The notes under the pieces are model-generated. The model was not told the origin of the DNA. It ran no database searches and was given only the letters and a program-made list of their open reading frames with translations. A program made the position numbers and the translations under genes. Below, piece after piece: positions 6,716 through 15,161 of a stretch of 42,007 nucleotides of DNA. Source of the DNA: Candidatus Staskawiczbacteria bacterium RIFCSPHIGHO2_02_FULL_42_22 (lineage in GTDB: Bacteria; Patescibacteriota; Minisyncoccia; Minisyncoccales; Staskawiczbacteraceae); the NCBI GenBank assembly GCA_001820175.1, contig MHOT01000023.1, positions 1-42,007 of the forward strand, in the 5' to 3' direction. Position 1 is the first letter of the stretch, and every line of letters begins with the position of its first letter.

Positions 6716-9700
6716 CTATTTCTTATCCGTCTTAATTTCCCTTACTTTTTCCTTCACTTCCACGGCCAATCCAAGCGACTTCAATTCCGATACCAACAAA
6801 TTAAACGACGCCGGAATGTTCGGGTTGCGGATCGGCTCGCCTTTTAAAATGGCTTCATAGGTAGTAGCTCTTCCCACCACGTCGTCGGACTTAATGGTCA
6901 ACATTTCCTGCAGAGTATAGGCCGCGCCATATCCTTCCAGCGCCCACACTTCCATTTCTCCAAACCGCTGCCCTCCAAACTGGGCCTTTCCTCCCAATGG
7001 CTGTTGGGTAATCAATGAATAAGGCCCGATGGACCTGGCATGCACTTTGTCATCCACCATGTGGATTAATTTCATCACATACATATAGCCAACAGTAATG
7101 GGCCGAGGGAACGGCAAACCGGTTTTTCCATCGTACAAGGTCAGTTGCCCTGACTCTGGGAGCCCCGCCTCTTTCAATTCTTTTTTAATATCTTCTTTGT
7201 TGGCACCCAGCAACGATGGGGTGATGGCCAGGTAATTTAATTTCTTGGCGGCAAACCCTAAGTGAGTTTCCAAAATTTGCCCGATGTTCATACGGCTGGG
7301 AACCGACAGGGGAGAAAGCACTAAATCTACCGGCGTTCCGTCGGCCAAAAATGGCATTTCGGCTTCAGCTAATATTTTTGAAACCACTCCCTTGTTTCCG
7401 TGGCGCCCCACTAATTTGTCTCCCACTTTAACGTGACGGGTTTCAGAAATTTCCACCTGGATTTTTTTAATAACACCTGGCTCCAGTTTATGCCCTAAAT
7501 CCCGTGAGAATATTTTTACATTGGTAACCTTCCCGTGCTTTCCATGCTCCATTCGCAAGGATGTATCTTTTACATCCTTGGCCTTGTCGCCGAAAATAGC
7601 ACGCAGTAATCGTTCTTCGGGAGTTAATTCGGCCTCTCCTTTTGGGGAAATTTTTCCCACTAAAATATCGTTCGGGCCTACACTGGCTCCCACTCGCACC
7701 ACGCCTTCTTCGTCTAAATCCTTCAATTTTTCCTCTCCGACGTTGGGAATATCAGAAGTGGTAACTTCCGGACCCAATTTTGTTTCGCGCACATCAGAGG
7801 TAAAGTCCTCGATATGAATAGAGGTAAATTCAAATTCTTTTACTAACTTTTCCGAAATGGTAATGGAGTCCTCAAACCCCCCTCCTCGCAATGGCAAAAA
7901 GCACACCAAAATATTCCTACCAAGCGCCAAGCGGCCCTGGTCTATAGAAGCGCCATCGGCCAGCACATCGCCTTTTTTAATCGCCTCTCCCTTTTCTACA
8001 ATCGGTTTTTGGTGGAAACAAGAGTATTGGTTGGTCTTTATGAATGTTTGCAATTCATAGGTTTCCTCAACTTTTTTACCATTAATATCGTAGAGCACAT
8101 CAATGTGGGAAGCATCTACTTCTTTTATTACACCGTTGGCACGAGCCAACACCACTTGCCCGGAATCAATGGCAACGTTTCGCTCCACTCCGGTACCTAC
8201 GAGCGGCACTTCGGGCCGTACTAAGGGCACGGCTTGCCGTTGCATATTTGAACCCATCAGGGCGCGGGAAGCATCATCGTTTTGCAAAAAAGGAATTAAC
8301 GAAGCGGCGGCCGAAATAAACTGTTTTGAAGAAACATCGGAAAAATCCACTTTATCAATTTCAATTTCAGCCGGTTCTCCTTTTACCCTGGCCTCTACTT
8401 TATCGGGCGGAATTTCCGGTAAAATTTTACCTTTGTCATCAATAGGACACGATGCTGGAACAATCACGTAGCGCTCCTCCTCTTGGGCTGATAAATAATG
8501 AACTTCATCGGTGATTTTTCCATTTTTTACTTTAAAATAAGGGGCTTCGATAAATCCATAGGGATTTACCCGCGCAAAACTGGCTAAATGGCCCACCAAA
8601 CCCACATTCGGACCTTCCGGGGTCTCAATAGGACAAATTCTACCGTAGTGTGAGGGCTGCACGTCTCGAACCTCAAAACCGGCGCGTTCTCGGGTAAGAC
8701 CTCCGGGGCCCGTAGTAGTTAAGCGGCGCTTGTGTTCAAGTTCAGCTAAAGGATTTTCGTTATCCATAAACTGGGAAAACTGGGATGAAGTAAAAAATTC
8801 TTTAACCACTGCCATTAATGGCCGAGGGTTGATAAGCTGGATAGCGGTGATAGTAGCCGGATCCAGGGTAGACATTTTATCCTTAATAATTCTTTCCATG
8901 CGCATTAAACCCACGCGCAGTCGGTTTTGCAACAGTTCGGATAACGTTCGTACGCGCCGGTTTCCCAAGTGATCCACCTGATCGGCCTTAGCATTGGGAT
9001 TGTTGTTTAGGGCAATAATTTCTTTGACCACTTCCACTAAATCCTCAATTTTAAGGGTCCTTTCTTCTTTTTCAATATCCTTATCCTTGCTGTTAGATTT
9101 ATTTAAAACGGGTAAGCGCTGCCAGGTTTTCCATCGGCCAACCTTGGATAAATCATAACGGTCAAAATTGAAAAACATGTTAAAAATCAAGTCCTGGGCG
9201 GTATCGGGAGTCACCAAATCCCCGGGTCGCAGGCGCCGATAAATTTCCACCAGGGCTTCTTTTTGGTCTTTTGATGTATCGCGCTTGAGCGTTTCTTTAA
9301 TGTAATGTATTTCCCCGGTATCTATATCTTTAAAAGCTTTTTCTATTTTCTCGATATTTTCCAAGCCCAGCGCCATTAATAAGGTAGTAGCCGGCACTTT
9401 TCGTTTGCGGTTTATTTTAACCCCGATAAATCCCGAGTCCTCGGTTTCAAATTCAAGCCAGGCACCCCGGTTTGGAATAATTTTTGCGCCAAAGTAGTTT
9501 TTCCCCCGGTGGCTTCGGCTGGTAAAAAACGCGCCCGGAGACCTGATTAATTGGCTCACTACCACGCGCTCCACTCCATTAACCACAAAGGTTCCCCGTT
9601 CGGTCATTAATGGAAAATCCGCCAAGAACACCTCCTGGTCTTTAACTTCTTTGGTTTTTTTATTGACTAAACGGATTTTAACCCGCAGTGGAACCTCCAG

Positions 9701-9949
9701 AGAATCATTGTTCTGTTTTGCTTCTAGCCCATTCTTATAGTTTGCCTTACCGAGGGTATAATCCAAAAACCAGAGTTCAAACTCTTTGCCGGTATGGTCT
9801 AAGATAGGCGAAATTTCAGAAAACAGTTCTTTGATCCGGACTTGGGTGAAGTCATCCCACGTTTCTTGCTGCATTTGCAGAAGGTGCGGGGTGGGAAAAG
9901 AAATTTTCGCCTTTGAGAAATTTTTTAATTTTTTTTGTATCTCAGCCAT
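6716..9949 (-). CDS. rpoB: DNA-directed RNA polymerase subunit beta
   Basis: Second catalytic subunit of RNA polymerase. Clear landmarks are the rifampicin-pocket region (SQFMDNENPLAELEHKRRLT followed by GPGGLTRERAGFEVRDV and HYGRICPIETPEGPNVGL), the KHGKVTN/GRHGNKGV active-centre segment and the C-terminal GGKAQFGGQRFGEMEVWALE motif that joins beta'. The 1077-aa length is compact. rplJ/rplL, its usual upstream neighbours, are absent; upstream lie only word repeats and MITE F1. Residues of the Rif pocket look wild type (S-Q-F, H, R), with N rather than Q in DNENPL. Confidence 0.98.
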   Translation of the reverse strand: MAEIQKKLKNFSKAKISFPTPHLLQMQQETWDDFTQVRIKELFSEISPILDHTGKEFELWFLDYTLGKANYKNGLEAKQNNDSLEVPLRVKIRLVNKKTKEVKDQEVFLADFPLMTERGTFVVNGVERVVVSQLIRSPGAFFTSRSHRGKNYFGAKIIPNRGAWLEFETEDSGFIGVKINRKRKVPATTLLMALGLENIEKIEKAFKDIDTGEIHYIKETLKRDTSKDQKEALVEIYRRLRPGDLVTPDTAQDLIFNMFFNFDRYDLSKVGRWKTWQRLPVLNKSNSKDKDIEKEERTLKIEDLVEVVKEIIALNNNPNAKADQVDHLGNRRVRTLSELLQNRLRVGLMRMERIIKDKMSTLDPATITAIQLINPRPLMAVVKEFFTSSQFSQFMDNENPLAELEHKRRLTTTGPGGLTRERAGFEVRDVQPSHYGRICPIETPEGPNVGLVGHLASFARVNPYGFIEAPYFKVKNGKITDEVHYLSAQEEERYVIVPASCPIDDKGKILPEIPPDKVEARVKGEPAEIEIDKVDFSDVSSKQFISAAASLIPFLQNDDASRALMGSNMQRQAVPLVRPEVPLVGTGVERNVAIDSGQVVLARANGVIKEVDASHIDVLYDINGKKVEETYELQTFIKTNQYSCFHQKPIVEKGEAIKKGDVLADGASIDQGRLALGRNILVCFLPLRGGGFEDSITISEKLVKEFEFTSIHIEDFTSDVRETKLGPEVTTSDIPNVGEEKLKDLDEEGVVRVGASVGPNDILVGKISPKGEAELTPEERLLRAIFGDKAKDVKDTSLRMEHGKHGKVTNVKIFSRDLGHKLEPGVIKKIQVEISETRHVKVGDKLVGRHGNKGVVSKILAEAEMPFLADGTPVDLVLSPLSVPSRMNIGQILETHLGFAAKKLNYLAITPSLLGANKEDIKKELKEAGLPESGQLTLYDGKTGLPFPRPITVGYMYVMKLIHMVDDKVHARSIGPYSLITQQPLGGKAQFGGQRFGEMEVWALEGYGAAYTLQEMLTIKSDDVVGRATTYEAILKGEPIRNPNIPASFNLLVSELKSLGLAVEVKEKVREIKTDKK

Positions 9950-9954
9950 AGAGT

Positions 9955-10079
9955 TCTGAAATTCGAATACCGAAACTCGAAATTCGAAACAAATTTTGAA
10001 TTTTTAAAATTCGTCGCCGATATAGCGAATTGTTTCGTCTTTCGCGCTTCGTATTTCGGATTTATTTGGCTTAGAACCC
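9955..10079. repeat. Word-array repeat upstream of rpoB
   Basis: Low-complexity sequence of repeated ATTCGAAA/CGAAACT words and their complements (AATTTCG, GTTTCGTC), one of several such palindromic arrays in this window. Any rpoB promoter must lie in or beyond it. Confidence 0.45.
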
Positions 10080-10080
10080 G

Positions 10081-10320
10081 TGAATTACGAAATGCCCGCT
10101 TGAAAGGACTTTTCGGGTATTTTCTCTAAATTTGGACTGAAAATCCGCTATACCAGGTATAATGCGTCGCTCGTTCGGGAAAGAATAATTGAGATTCTTC
10201 TTTCCCTCTCTCGCTTAACGCATTATAATTTTTATGCTTAGCTGCGCATAAGCATAAAAATTCTATCAAATTTTCATCACCAAATTTAGAGAAAATCCCT
10301 CGAAAGCATTTCGTAATTCA
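10081..10320. mobile_element. MITE-like hairpin F1 (TGAATTACGAAATGC ends)
   Basis: Outer arms TGAATTACGAAATGC and GCATTTCGTAATTCA are perfect inverted repeats; inner arms (CTAAATTTGG region) also pair. The interior holds a 77-bp hairpin module (10151-10227) also found in B2 at 37723-37799, and then a second hairpin (ATGCTTAGC...). The core AAATCCGCTA...ATTCTATCAAATTTT is shared with the B elements. No coding capacity. Confidence 0.65.
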
Positions 10321-10332
10321 AGGTAGAACGAT

Positions 10333-10357
10333 AAAAAACCCTAAGTAACTTTAGGGT
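10333..10357 (-). terminator. Short hairpin terminator
   Basis: ACCCTAA and TTAGGGT pair (7 bp) and are followed on the minus strand by a T-run. No gene end lies directly before it; the interval 10358-10498 holds a second CCCTCGC/GCGAGGG stem and AT-rich sequence without an ORF. Confidence 0.45.
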
Positions 10358-10498
10358 ATTCCCTCGCCGGCGCTATGCATCAAAAAATGTAAAAATGGAG
10401 CGAGGGAGTTGTGTTTTAGTTAGAGTAAAATGGCCACTGGTTTAATATATTTTGATTGTATTCCATATCACAAAAAATGTCAACAGTCAGTCCCCGCC

Positions 10499-10628
10499 GT
10501 AACTGCTCATTGGACATGTAAAATGGGTAATCTTCTCCCGTCGTCATTGCGAGCGGCGCCCGTGGGCCCGCCCTGAGCGAGGCCGAAGGGCGCCGCTCGC
10601 AATGACGACTTGTCCAGTGAGCAGTTAC
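10499..10628. mobile_element. MITE-like hairpin C2 (GTAACTGCTCA ends, CATTGCGAG core)
   Basis: Near-perfect palindrome: GTAACTGCTCATTGGACA at the left pairs with TGTCCAGTGAGCAGTTAC at the right, and CGTCATTGCGAGCGGCGCCC with its complement inside. Best preserved of three copies. Confidence 0.65.
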
Positions 10629-10651
10629 CCCCGCTAATTTTTTCTTTTTAA

Positions 10652-10687
10652 AATAAAAAGGGATGGGTGCAACCGTGCACTCCATCC
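10652..10687 (-). terminator. Rho-independent terminator of the CPBP protease gene
   Basis: On the minus strand GGATGGAGTGCA pairs with TGCACCCATCC around CGGT, then CTTTTTATTTT. It lies 38 bp past the stop codon. Confidence 0.75.
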
Positions 10688-10724
10688 TTTGCGATGAGTT
10701 TTGCGAGTCGTGGGCGATAACTTT

Positions 10725-11531
10725 TTAAACCAGGAAGATTGCCACCACAATAATGGTAAACATGATCCCCACCACAATTGTGTTGTTCATGGCGTGATAC
10801 GCAGTGGAAGCCATTAGGGCATCTTCTTCCATTTGGATGAATGACCGACTGGCGACTTCCATCTTTTCATCCCATTGCCGCTGCGAAAGGGGTGGGGCTT
10901 CTTGTGAGCCAAGGTAGTCCATGGCTCTTTTTTGCTGGCCCCAGATTTTTTCAAAGGCACTCGCATAGACGAACCCGTAAAAAAATCCGGGGATGATGAG
11001 GGCGATAGCGGCAGCCAACGGAACTCCGACCAGAAGATGCACCAGGCCGAACGCAATGGATGCCTTGGTAATCCGGCCGAACGTGTGTCTGCCCTTTCGA
11101 AACATTTCCTCTTCGATCCAAGCGGCGTTAGGAAACATGATTACCAGAAGACCGAAAAATGCCAGAAAACCAAACGCGATCGATACTTTCAGGAGTATGA
11201 TCATGACCAGAGAAATCTGTACCGGTTTTGACCCAGGCGGCAGTTCCGCCAAAGCCGCGAGAGGTGCAAATATGATATTGCCACCCCCTTTGAAAAAGAG
11301 ATTTGTCCAACCCCAGTTAAGGCCGGGCACTTTCCTTAAGAGGAAGAAAGCGGCGGTTGTGACCAAAACCACCAAAAAGCATTGGAAAAACATGGCCACG
11401 CCAAAATGTTTCCATACCTTAAGGCAGAATTCCAGATTCTTTTCACCTACTTTCCCGACGGTCGGTTTAATGATAAAGTAAAGTGCCACACAAACCAGCA
11501 GTATCTGGGCGATGGTAATCAGAATGCCCAC
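10725..11531 (-). CDS. CPBP-family intramembrane metalloprotease (268 aa)
   Basis: Multi-pass membrane protein with about seven hydrophobic segments. Three spaced motifs fit the CPBP (CAAX protease and bacteriocin-processing) family: EEEMFR (EExxxR), FGLVH (FxxxH) and a C-terminal AYHAMNN. Their Glu and His residues would form the metal site in the membrane. The family cleaves prenylated or other membrane peptides; the substrate here is unknown. The gene is isolated, with its own terminator (10652-10687), and is more G+C-rich than neighbours. The start ATG at 11531 is preceded by GGGAGAATGTC, a plausible ribosome site. Confidence 0.7.
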   Translation of the reverse strand: MGILITIAQILLVCVALYFIIKPTVGKVGEKNLEFCLKVWKHFGVAMFFQCFLVVLVTTAAFFLLRKVPGLNWGWTNLFFKGGGNIIFAPLAALAELPPGSKPVQISLVMIILLKVSIAFGFLAFFGLLVIMFPNAAWIEEEMFRKGRHTFGRITKASIAFGLVHLLVGVPLAAAIALIIPGFFYGFVYASAFEKIWGQQKRAMDYLGSQEAPPLSQRQWDEKMEVASRSFIQMEEDALMASTAYHAMNNTIVVGIMFTIIVVAIFLV

Positions 11532-11658
11532 GACATTCTCCCTACGATATGGAAAATAACACCGCTATGCAACAAGCACAACGGATATTTCCCTGAGGAC
11601 GACGAAAAGAACTGATTTATTATTAGCACATTAAATACATACTGTCAATTTTTACTAA

Positions 11659-11936
11659 TGTGAGCTTGGTGAATAATGCCAAAAAATCCTCGTGTCATTC
11701 CTGCGCAAACGGGAATCCAGAGGCAATGGTAAGCATCTTGGATCCCGGGTCAAGCCCGGGATGACGTATACGGGGTTACTCACTGTGGGAGCTTGGTGAA
11801 TAATGCCAAAGATCGTCATTGCGAGGAGCCCCGCCCGCGGGCGGGGCGACGAAGCAATCTTAAAAAAGCAAATTGAGATTGCTTCACTGCGGTTCGCAAT
11901 GACGAAAAAAACTATTATTCACCAAGCTCCCATATT
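11659..11936. mobile_element. Composite repeat: GAGCTTGGTGAATAATGCC elements with CATTGCGAG and CGGGATGACG hairpins
   Basis: GAGCTTGGTGAATAATGCC occurs directly at 11661 and 11790, and its complement (ATTATTCACCAAGCTCCC) closes the array at 11911-11930. Between the direct copies lies a GTCATTCC...GGATCCCGGG...CCCGGGATGAC hairpin, and between the inverted pair a CGTCATTGCGAGGAG hairpin. This looks like one hairpin element beside a related half-element. The 11532-11658 gap shows nothing else. A 9-bp hairpin (CCATATTAC/GTAATATGG) follows at 11928-11952. Confidence 0.5.
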
Positions 11937-11956
11937 ACACTACGCGTAATATGGAA

Positions 11957-12053
11957 ATTCAAAATCCTAAATCATAAATTCTAAATAATTACGAAATCCT
12001 AAAATCTAAAACGATGTTCGTTTAGAATTTAGAGTTTAGAATTTAGAGTTTCA
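11957..12053. repeat. Heptad word-array palindrome (CTAAATY/RATTTAG), copy 1
   Basis: The left arm is made of tandem CTAAAT-type heptads, the centre is a small hairpin (AAACGATGTTCGTTT), and the right arm consists of ATTTAGA-type heptads. Further copies lie at 17959-18113, 25733-25805, 30332-30481, 31636-31962 and, partially, 33100-33145 and 36850-36905. Confidence 0.6.
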
Positions 12054-12055
12054 TA

Positions 12056-12214
12056 AGACCTCTTGCAAAATAAGATTTTACTGCAAATTGTATATTTTGG
12101 CCGAAAATTCGCTAGAATTTTTCGGCGGGCCTATGGGCAAGCCGAAAAATTCTATCAAATTTTCATCTCAAAATCTTCAATTTTCGTAACAAAGCTTATT
12201 TTACAAGAGGTCTT
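12056..12214. mobile_element. TA-flanked MITE-like hairpin B1
   Basis: Ends AGACCTCTTGCAAAATAAG and CTTATTTTACAAGAGGTCT, flanked by TA. The core (GCTAGAATTTTTCGGC...GCCGAAAAATTCTATC) is shared with B2-B4. It starts 11 bp past the rodA stop codon and may end its transcript. Confidence 0.65.
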
Positions 12215-12224
12215 TATTTCTGAT

Positions 12225-13316
12225 TTACCTTCTCACTTTGATGCTCTGTAAAATACCGATACCGATAAAATTGGCAATTAAACCCGAGCCGCCGTAACTT
12301 ACCAAGGGCAGATAAATCCCCACCACCGGAAGTAAGCTAAGATTCATGCCGATGTTGATGGTAAATTGGGTAATCAGCATAATGGCAAACCCCACGGCAA
12401 ACAGCCGTGGAAAATTTGACTGTGATTGAATGGCGATTTTTAAAATACGCCAGATGAAAATCAGATACAGAAAAAAGAGCGCCATGATTCCCGCCAGCCC
12501 CCATTGCTCTGCAATGGCGGAAAAAATGAAATCGGTGTGCGGTTCGGGCAAAAATCCATATTGTACTTGCGAATCGCCACCGATCCCCGTGCCAAAAAAA
12601 CGGCCCGAACCAATAGAAATTTTTGTCTGGGTCTGACTCCAAGACGTTCCCAAAATATCGTAGGGAAACAAAAAAGCGGTAATCCGGGTTTTTTGGTACG
12701 AGGCAAGCAGAAAATACCAGGAAAATCCCGCCACCAATGCCGCGCAGCAGACCAGAATTAAAAAGTGTTTAATTTTAATCCCTGACACAATTAAAATGCC
12801 AAGCCAGATAAAGCTTAGCACCGCCACCCCGCCCAGATCCGGCTTTATGAAAATAAAAAAACCCATCAACACCAGGTAAACGCCCGAAAAAATAATGTGC
12901 CTGAATTTATACATTTGCACATGCCTCATGGAAAAGTATTTTGCCAAAAGCACCATAAATACCAGCTTTGCGGGTTCAATGGGGTCAAACGACAAAAAAC
13001 CTAGGCGATACCAGCCGCGCGTACCCCGAATGCTGGGGGCAAAAAAATGAAGTCCGGCCAAAAGTGCCAAACAGATAAAATAGAGAATTAGAATGAGGTA
13101 GGAATTGTTCCTTAGAATCCGGTAATCAAAAAAACTTACGAGTACCATGGCCAAGAGTCCCAGCACCAGAAACACCGATTGCTTTTGGATTAAAGAAAAA
13201 TCTTGCTGAGCCAGGCCATAGCTATAAATGGCACCCAGGCCGAATACAGCAATGCCGAGTGCGCAGCCGATGAGCATCCAATCATATTTTTTAAAAAAAG
13301 AAAATGGAATATTCAT
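12225..13316 (-). CDS. rodA: Rod shape-determining protein RodA (SEDS glycosyltransferase)
   Basis: A SEDS-family peptidoglycan polymerase with about ten membrane helices that works with a class B penicillin-binding protein in cell elongation. Typical signatures are RGTRGWYRLGFLSFDPIEPAK, KPDLGG, the large loop FGTGIGGDSQVQYGFLPEPHTDFIFSAIAEQWG, and the C-terminal NIGMNLSLLPVVGIYLPLVSYGGSGL. The 363-aa length is normal. The short N-terminal extension and 'HTDFIFSAIAEQWG' favour RodA over FtsW. Its ATG overlaps the stop of the upstream unknown gene by 4 bases, so the two are probably translationally coupled. Confidence 0.93.
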   Translation of the reverse strand: MNIPFSFFKKYDWMLIGCALGIAVFGLGAIYSYGLAQQDFSLIQKQSVFLVLGLLAMVLVSFFDYRILRNNSYLILILYFICLALLAGLHFFAPSIRGTRGWYRLGFLSFDPIEPAKLVFMVLLAKYFSMRHVQMYKFRHIIFSGVYLVLMGFFIFIKPDLGGVAVLSFIWLGILIVSGIKIKHFLILVCCAALVAGFSWYFLLASYQKTRITAFLFPYDILGTSWSQTQTKISIGSGRFFGTGIGGDSQVQYGFLPEPHTDFIFSAIAEQWGLAGIMALFFLYLIFIWRILKIAIQSQSNFPRLFAVGFAIMLITQFTINIGMNLSLLPVVGIYLPLVSYGGSGLIANFIGIGILQSIKVRR

Positions 13317-14251
13317 TGGTGCTGTTTTTGATTTAAATTATATCTTTTTTCAACAAACTTTTTTACTTCCTCCCAAGACATTTGTTTGGGCCATAATACA
13401 TTTCCCTCAGCATCATATATGGGAAGTATCATGGCGGGGTTTTCTTGATATAATCCCAACATTATTTTTTTTACCGCATCAACGTATTTTCCTCTCCTTT
13501 GATGCGCATATTCACTACTATCAATTTCGTATAATTCTCTTCCTTCTGCATCCTTTATTTCCGCGGTCTTTTTCATGGCAGGAATTATAACTCCAAGTAA
13601 ATATTTCGGCTTTATTCGCGACCTGGTAACAAATCCCGTACCCGCACTGTATGATTGCGTTTCTTTTTTATTCTTTAAATCATCCATTAAAATATTAGGA
13701 TCTTCGGGTGAGGGCGTTAGCATATAGTGGCCCATTTTTAATCCCGACAGACCGACTGATTTTTGATCTTTAAGGTATTTTAAATAAAAATCTTCTCCAA
13801 CCTCTTCTAAAAAAGATATGTCAAATACAATATTAATCCTATTTGACGAATAACGTCCATAATATACCTGTGGTTTATTTTTTTCCAATACCGGAAAGTC
13901 ATTTGTTTCTTGTAAATAAAGATTCTTACATCTTCCGTTAATATTAAAATAAGTATTTTGACGGTAATAATCTTGTGTTACGTGGCGGTTTCTAAAAGCT
14001 TCAATTTTACTTTCTCTGCCTCCTGGCGTACCCAAAAACCCATCTTTAAGCACCGATGCTACCGATATTCCCATATCTTCTTGGCTATTTTCCAAATCAA
14101 AAGTACGGGAAATTCCGGAATATGCAAGCCCTTTCTCATTAATATCTTTCACTTTTCCCATGATTTTTTCAATGATCTCCGGCGACAATTCCCCGTAAAG
14201 CTCCGTGAACGATTCTTGAGCTGAATTTTGCGACCCTAATTTTTCTGGCAT
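13313..14251 (-). CDS. Hypothetical protein coupled to rodA (312 aa)
   Basis: I do not recognise the family. The protein is soluble, charged, without signal or membrane segment, and probably cytoplasmic. Visible blocks are an N-terminal helical segment, a central part rich in Tyr/Asn and Asp (QVYYGRYSSNRINIVFDISFLEE), a YSAGTGFVTRSRIKPKYLLGVIIP stretch, and a C-terminal part resembling a helix-rich domain (PIYDAEGNVLWPKQMSWEEVKKFVEKR). The 4-bp overlap with rodA suggests co-expression, but I would not infer a shape-related role from that alone. The ATG at 14251 has only a weak ribosome site. Confidence 0.6.
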   Translation of the reverse strand: MPEKLGSQNSAQESFTELYGELSPEIIEKIMGKVKDINEKGLAYSGISRTFDLENSQEDMGISVASVLKDGFLGTPGGRESKIEAFRNRHVTQDYYRQNTYFNINGRCKNLYLQETNDFPVLEKNKPQVYYGRYSSNRINIVFDISFLEEVGEDFYLKYLKDQKSVGLSGLKMGHYMLTPSPEDPNILMDDLKNKKETQSYSAGTGFVTRSRIKPKYLLGVIIPAMKKTAEIKDAEGRELYEIDSSEYAHQRRGKYVDAVKKIMLGLYQENPAMILPIYDAEGNVLWPKQMSWEEVKKFVEKRYNLNQKQHQ

Positions 14252-14263
14252 ATATGTTTCTAT

Positions 14264-14302
14264 AATCTATAGTGTAAATATAGCGGCCGCTATATCTACA
14301 CT
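14264..14302. promoter_or_regulatory. Palindrome with TAGCGGCCGCTA core, copy 1
   Basis: A 12-bp perfect palindrome TAGCGGCCGCTA (14281-14292) is embedded in a longer one (ATAGTGTA...TACACTAT). It lies between the PaaX-like regulator and the gene at 13313-14251. The same 12-mer recurs at 15078-15089 on the other side of the regulator gene. It may be an operator or a transcript end. Confidence 0.45.
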
Positions 14303-14337
14303 ATGATTTATGTTTTTTGATTTTGTGATACAGGTAA

Positions 14338-14877
14338 TTATTTTATGGCTTCTATCAAAAATATTTTTACAGATGCATCCAACGAATAGGTTTGTAGTAA
14401 TATTTCAGTTTTTTCAGAAACATCATAAGGGGTAACCCAAACGCTTTGTTGGAACATTTTATACCCTAACGAATAAAGGATTTTTCTTAACAATTCCCTT
14501 GATTTTTTATATTTCTCCGGCACGTCAAAAATAAGCATAATCCATTTATCGTCTTTTCTCTTTTTTTTATTAGTATCTTCTAATTTGAATCGGGACCGTA
14601 TCGCCTTGTCGAAACCATTTTTTGTAAGGACGAGAGCGGAATTGCCCTTAAGATTTTCAATTTTAATAAAATTATTTTTCTTGGCATAATATACCAACTG
14701 GGCAAACTTTTGCGGACGTAATATTTTACGATATTTTTGATAAATAGGATCGTCTGAAGCCCAGCGTATTTCCCTGAATGTTCGCGGCGGATGAATAATA
14801 AAACGTAATACATCTTCTGTTTTACTTATAGCGTTAAATATATCCCAGAGAAATTGATCGGTAATAGGAAGTTTCAT
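14338..14877 (-). CDS. PaaX-like transcriptional regulator with Cas2-like fold (179 aa)
   Basis: The N-terminal part (about residues 1-85) is a predicted winged-helix region and the C-terminal part (KDDKWIMLIFDVPEKYKKSRELLRKILYSLGYKMFQQSVWVTP...) matches the ferredoxin-like core of PaaX-type repressors, which resembles Cas2 and is often mis-annotated so. There is no CRISPR array or other cas gene here. I choose the ATG at 14877 because AAGGA precedes it by 4 bases; the longer frame to 14970 runs into MITE F2 and its extra 31 residues are encoded by that repeat. Two identical 12-bp palindromes flank the gene and could be its autoregulatory sites. Confidence 0.65.
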   Translation of the reverse strand: MKLPITDQFLWDIFNAISKTEDVLRFIIHPPRTFREIRWASDDPIYQKYRKILRPQKFAQLVYYAKKNNFIKIENLKGNSALVLTKNGFDKAIRSRFKLEDTNKKKRKDDKWIMLIFDVPEKYKKSRELLRKILYSLGYKMFQQSVWVTPYDVSEKTEILLQTYSLDASVKIFLIEAIK

Positions 14878-14890
14878 TTTCCTTATTATA

Positions 14891-15061
14891 CTGTGAATTA
14901 CGAAATGCTTTCGCGGGATTTTTTCCAAATTTGGGAATAGAAATTCGATAGAATTTTTTATCGTAGCCATGTCTACGAGAAAAAATTATAGCGGATTTAT
15001 AGCCCAAATTTAGAAAAAAGACCCGAAAAGTCCTTTCAAACGGGCATTTCGTAATTCACAG
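14891..15061. mobile_element. TA-flanked MITE-like hairpin F2
   Basis: Ends CTGTGAATTACGAAATGC and GCATTTCGTAATTCACAG, flanked by TA (14889-14890 and 15062-15063). The core GATAGAATTTTTT...AAAAAATTATAGCGG equals that of the B elements although the outer shell is different. It lies just upstream of the PaaX-like gene. Confidence 0.7.
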
Positions 15062-15077
15062 TATTATAGCATAAAAA

Positions 15078-15089
15078 TAGCGGCCGCTA
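15078..15089. promoter_or_regulatory. TAGCGGCCGCTA palindrome, copy 2
   Basis: Identical to the 12-mer at 14281-14292. A G+C-rich perfect palindrome appearing twice around one regulator gene in AT-rich intergenic DNA is a candidate binding site. Confidence 0.4.
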
Positions 15090-15161
15090 ATTTTGTACTA
15101 TAACCCATACTAAATTGAGGGCGTATCATATTCTGAAAACAATTGTCTACGAGCAGATTTT

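Noticed and set aside
10416-10685. 89-aa minus-strand open frame after the CPBP gene
   Set aside because: It consists of terminator and hairpin C2 sequence.
14338-14877. Cas2 endonuclease
   Set aside because: The Cas2-like fold is part of the PaaX type; no CRISPR array, cas1 or other cas gene is present.
14878-14970. N-terminal extension of the PaaX-like protein
   Set aside because: These codons lie partly inside MITE F2; the ATG at 14877 has a proper ribosome site.
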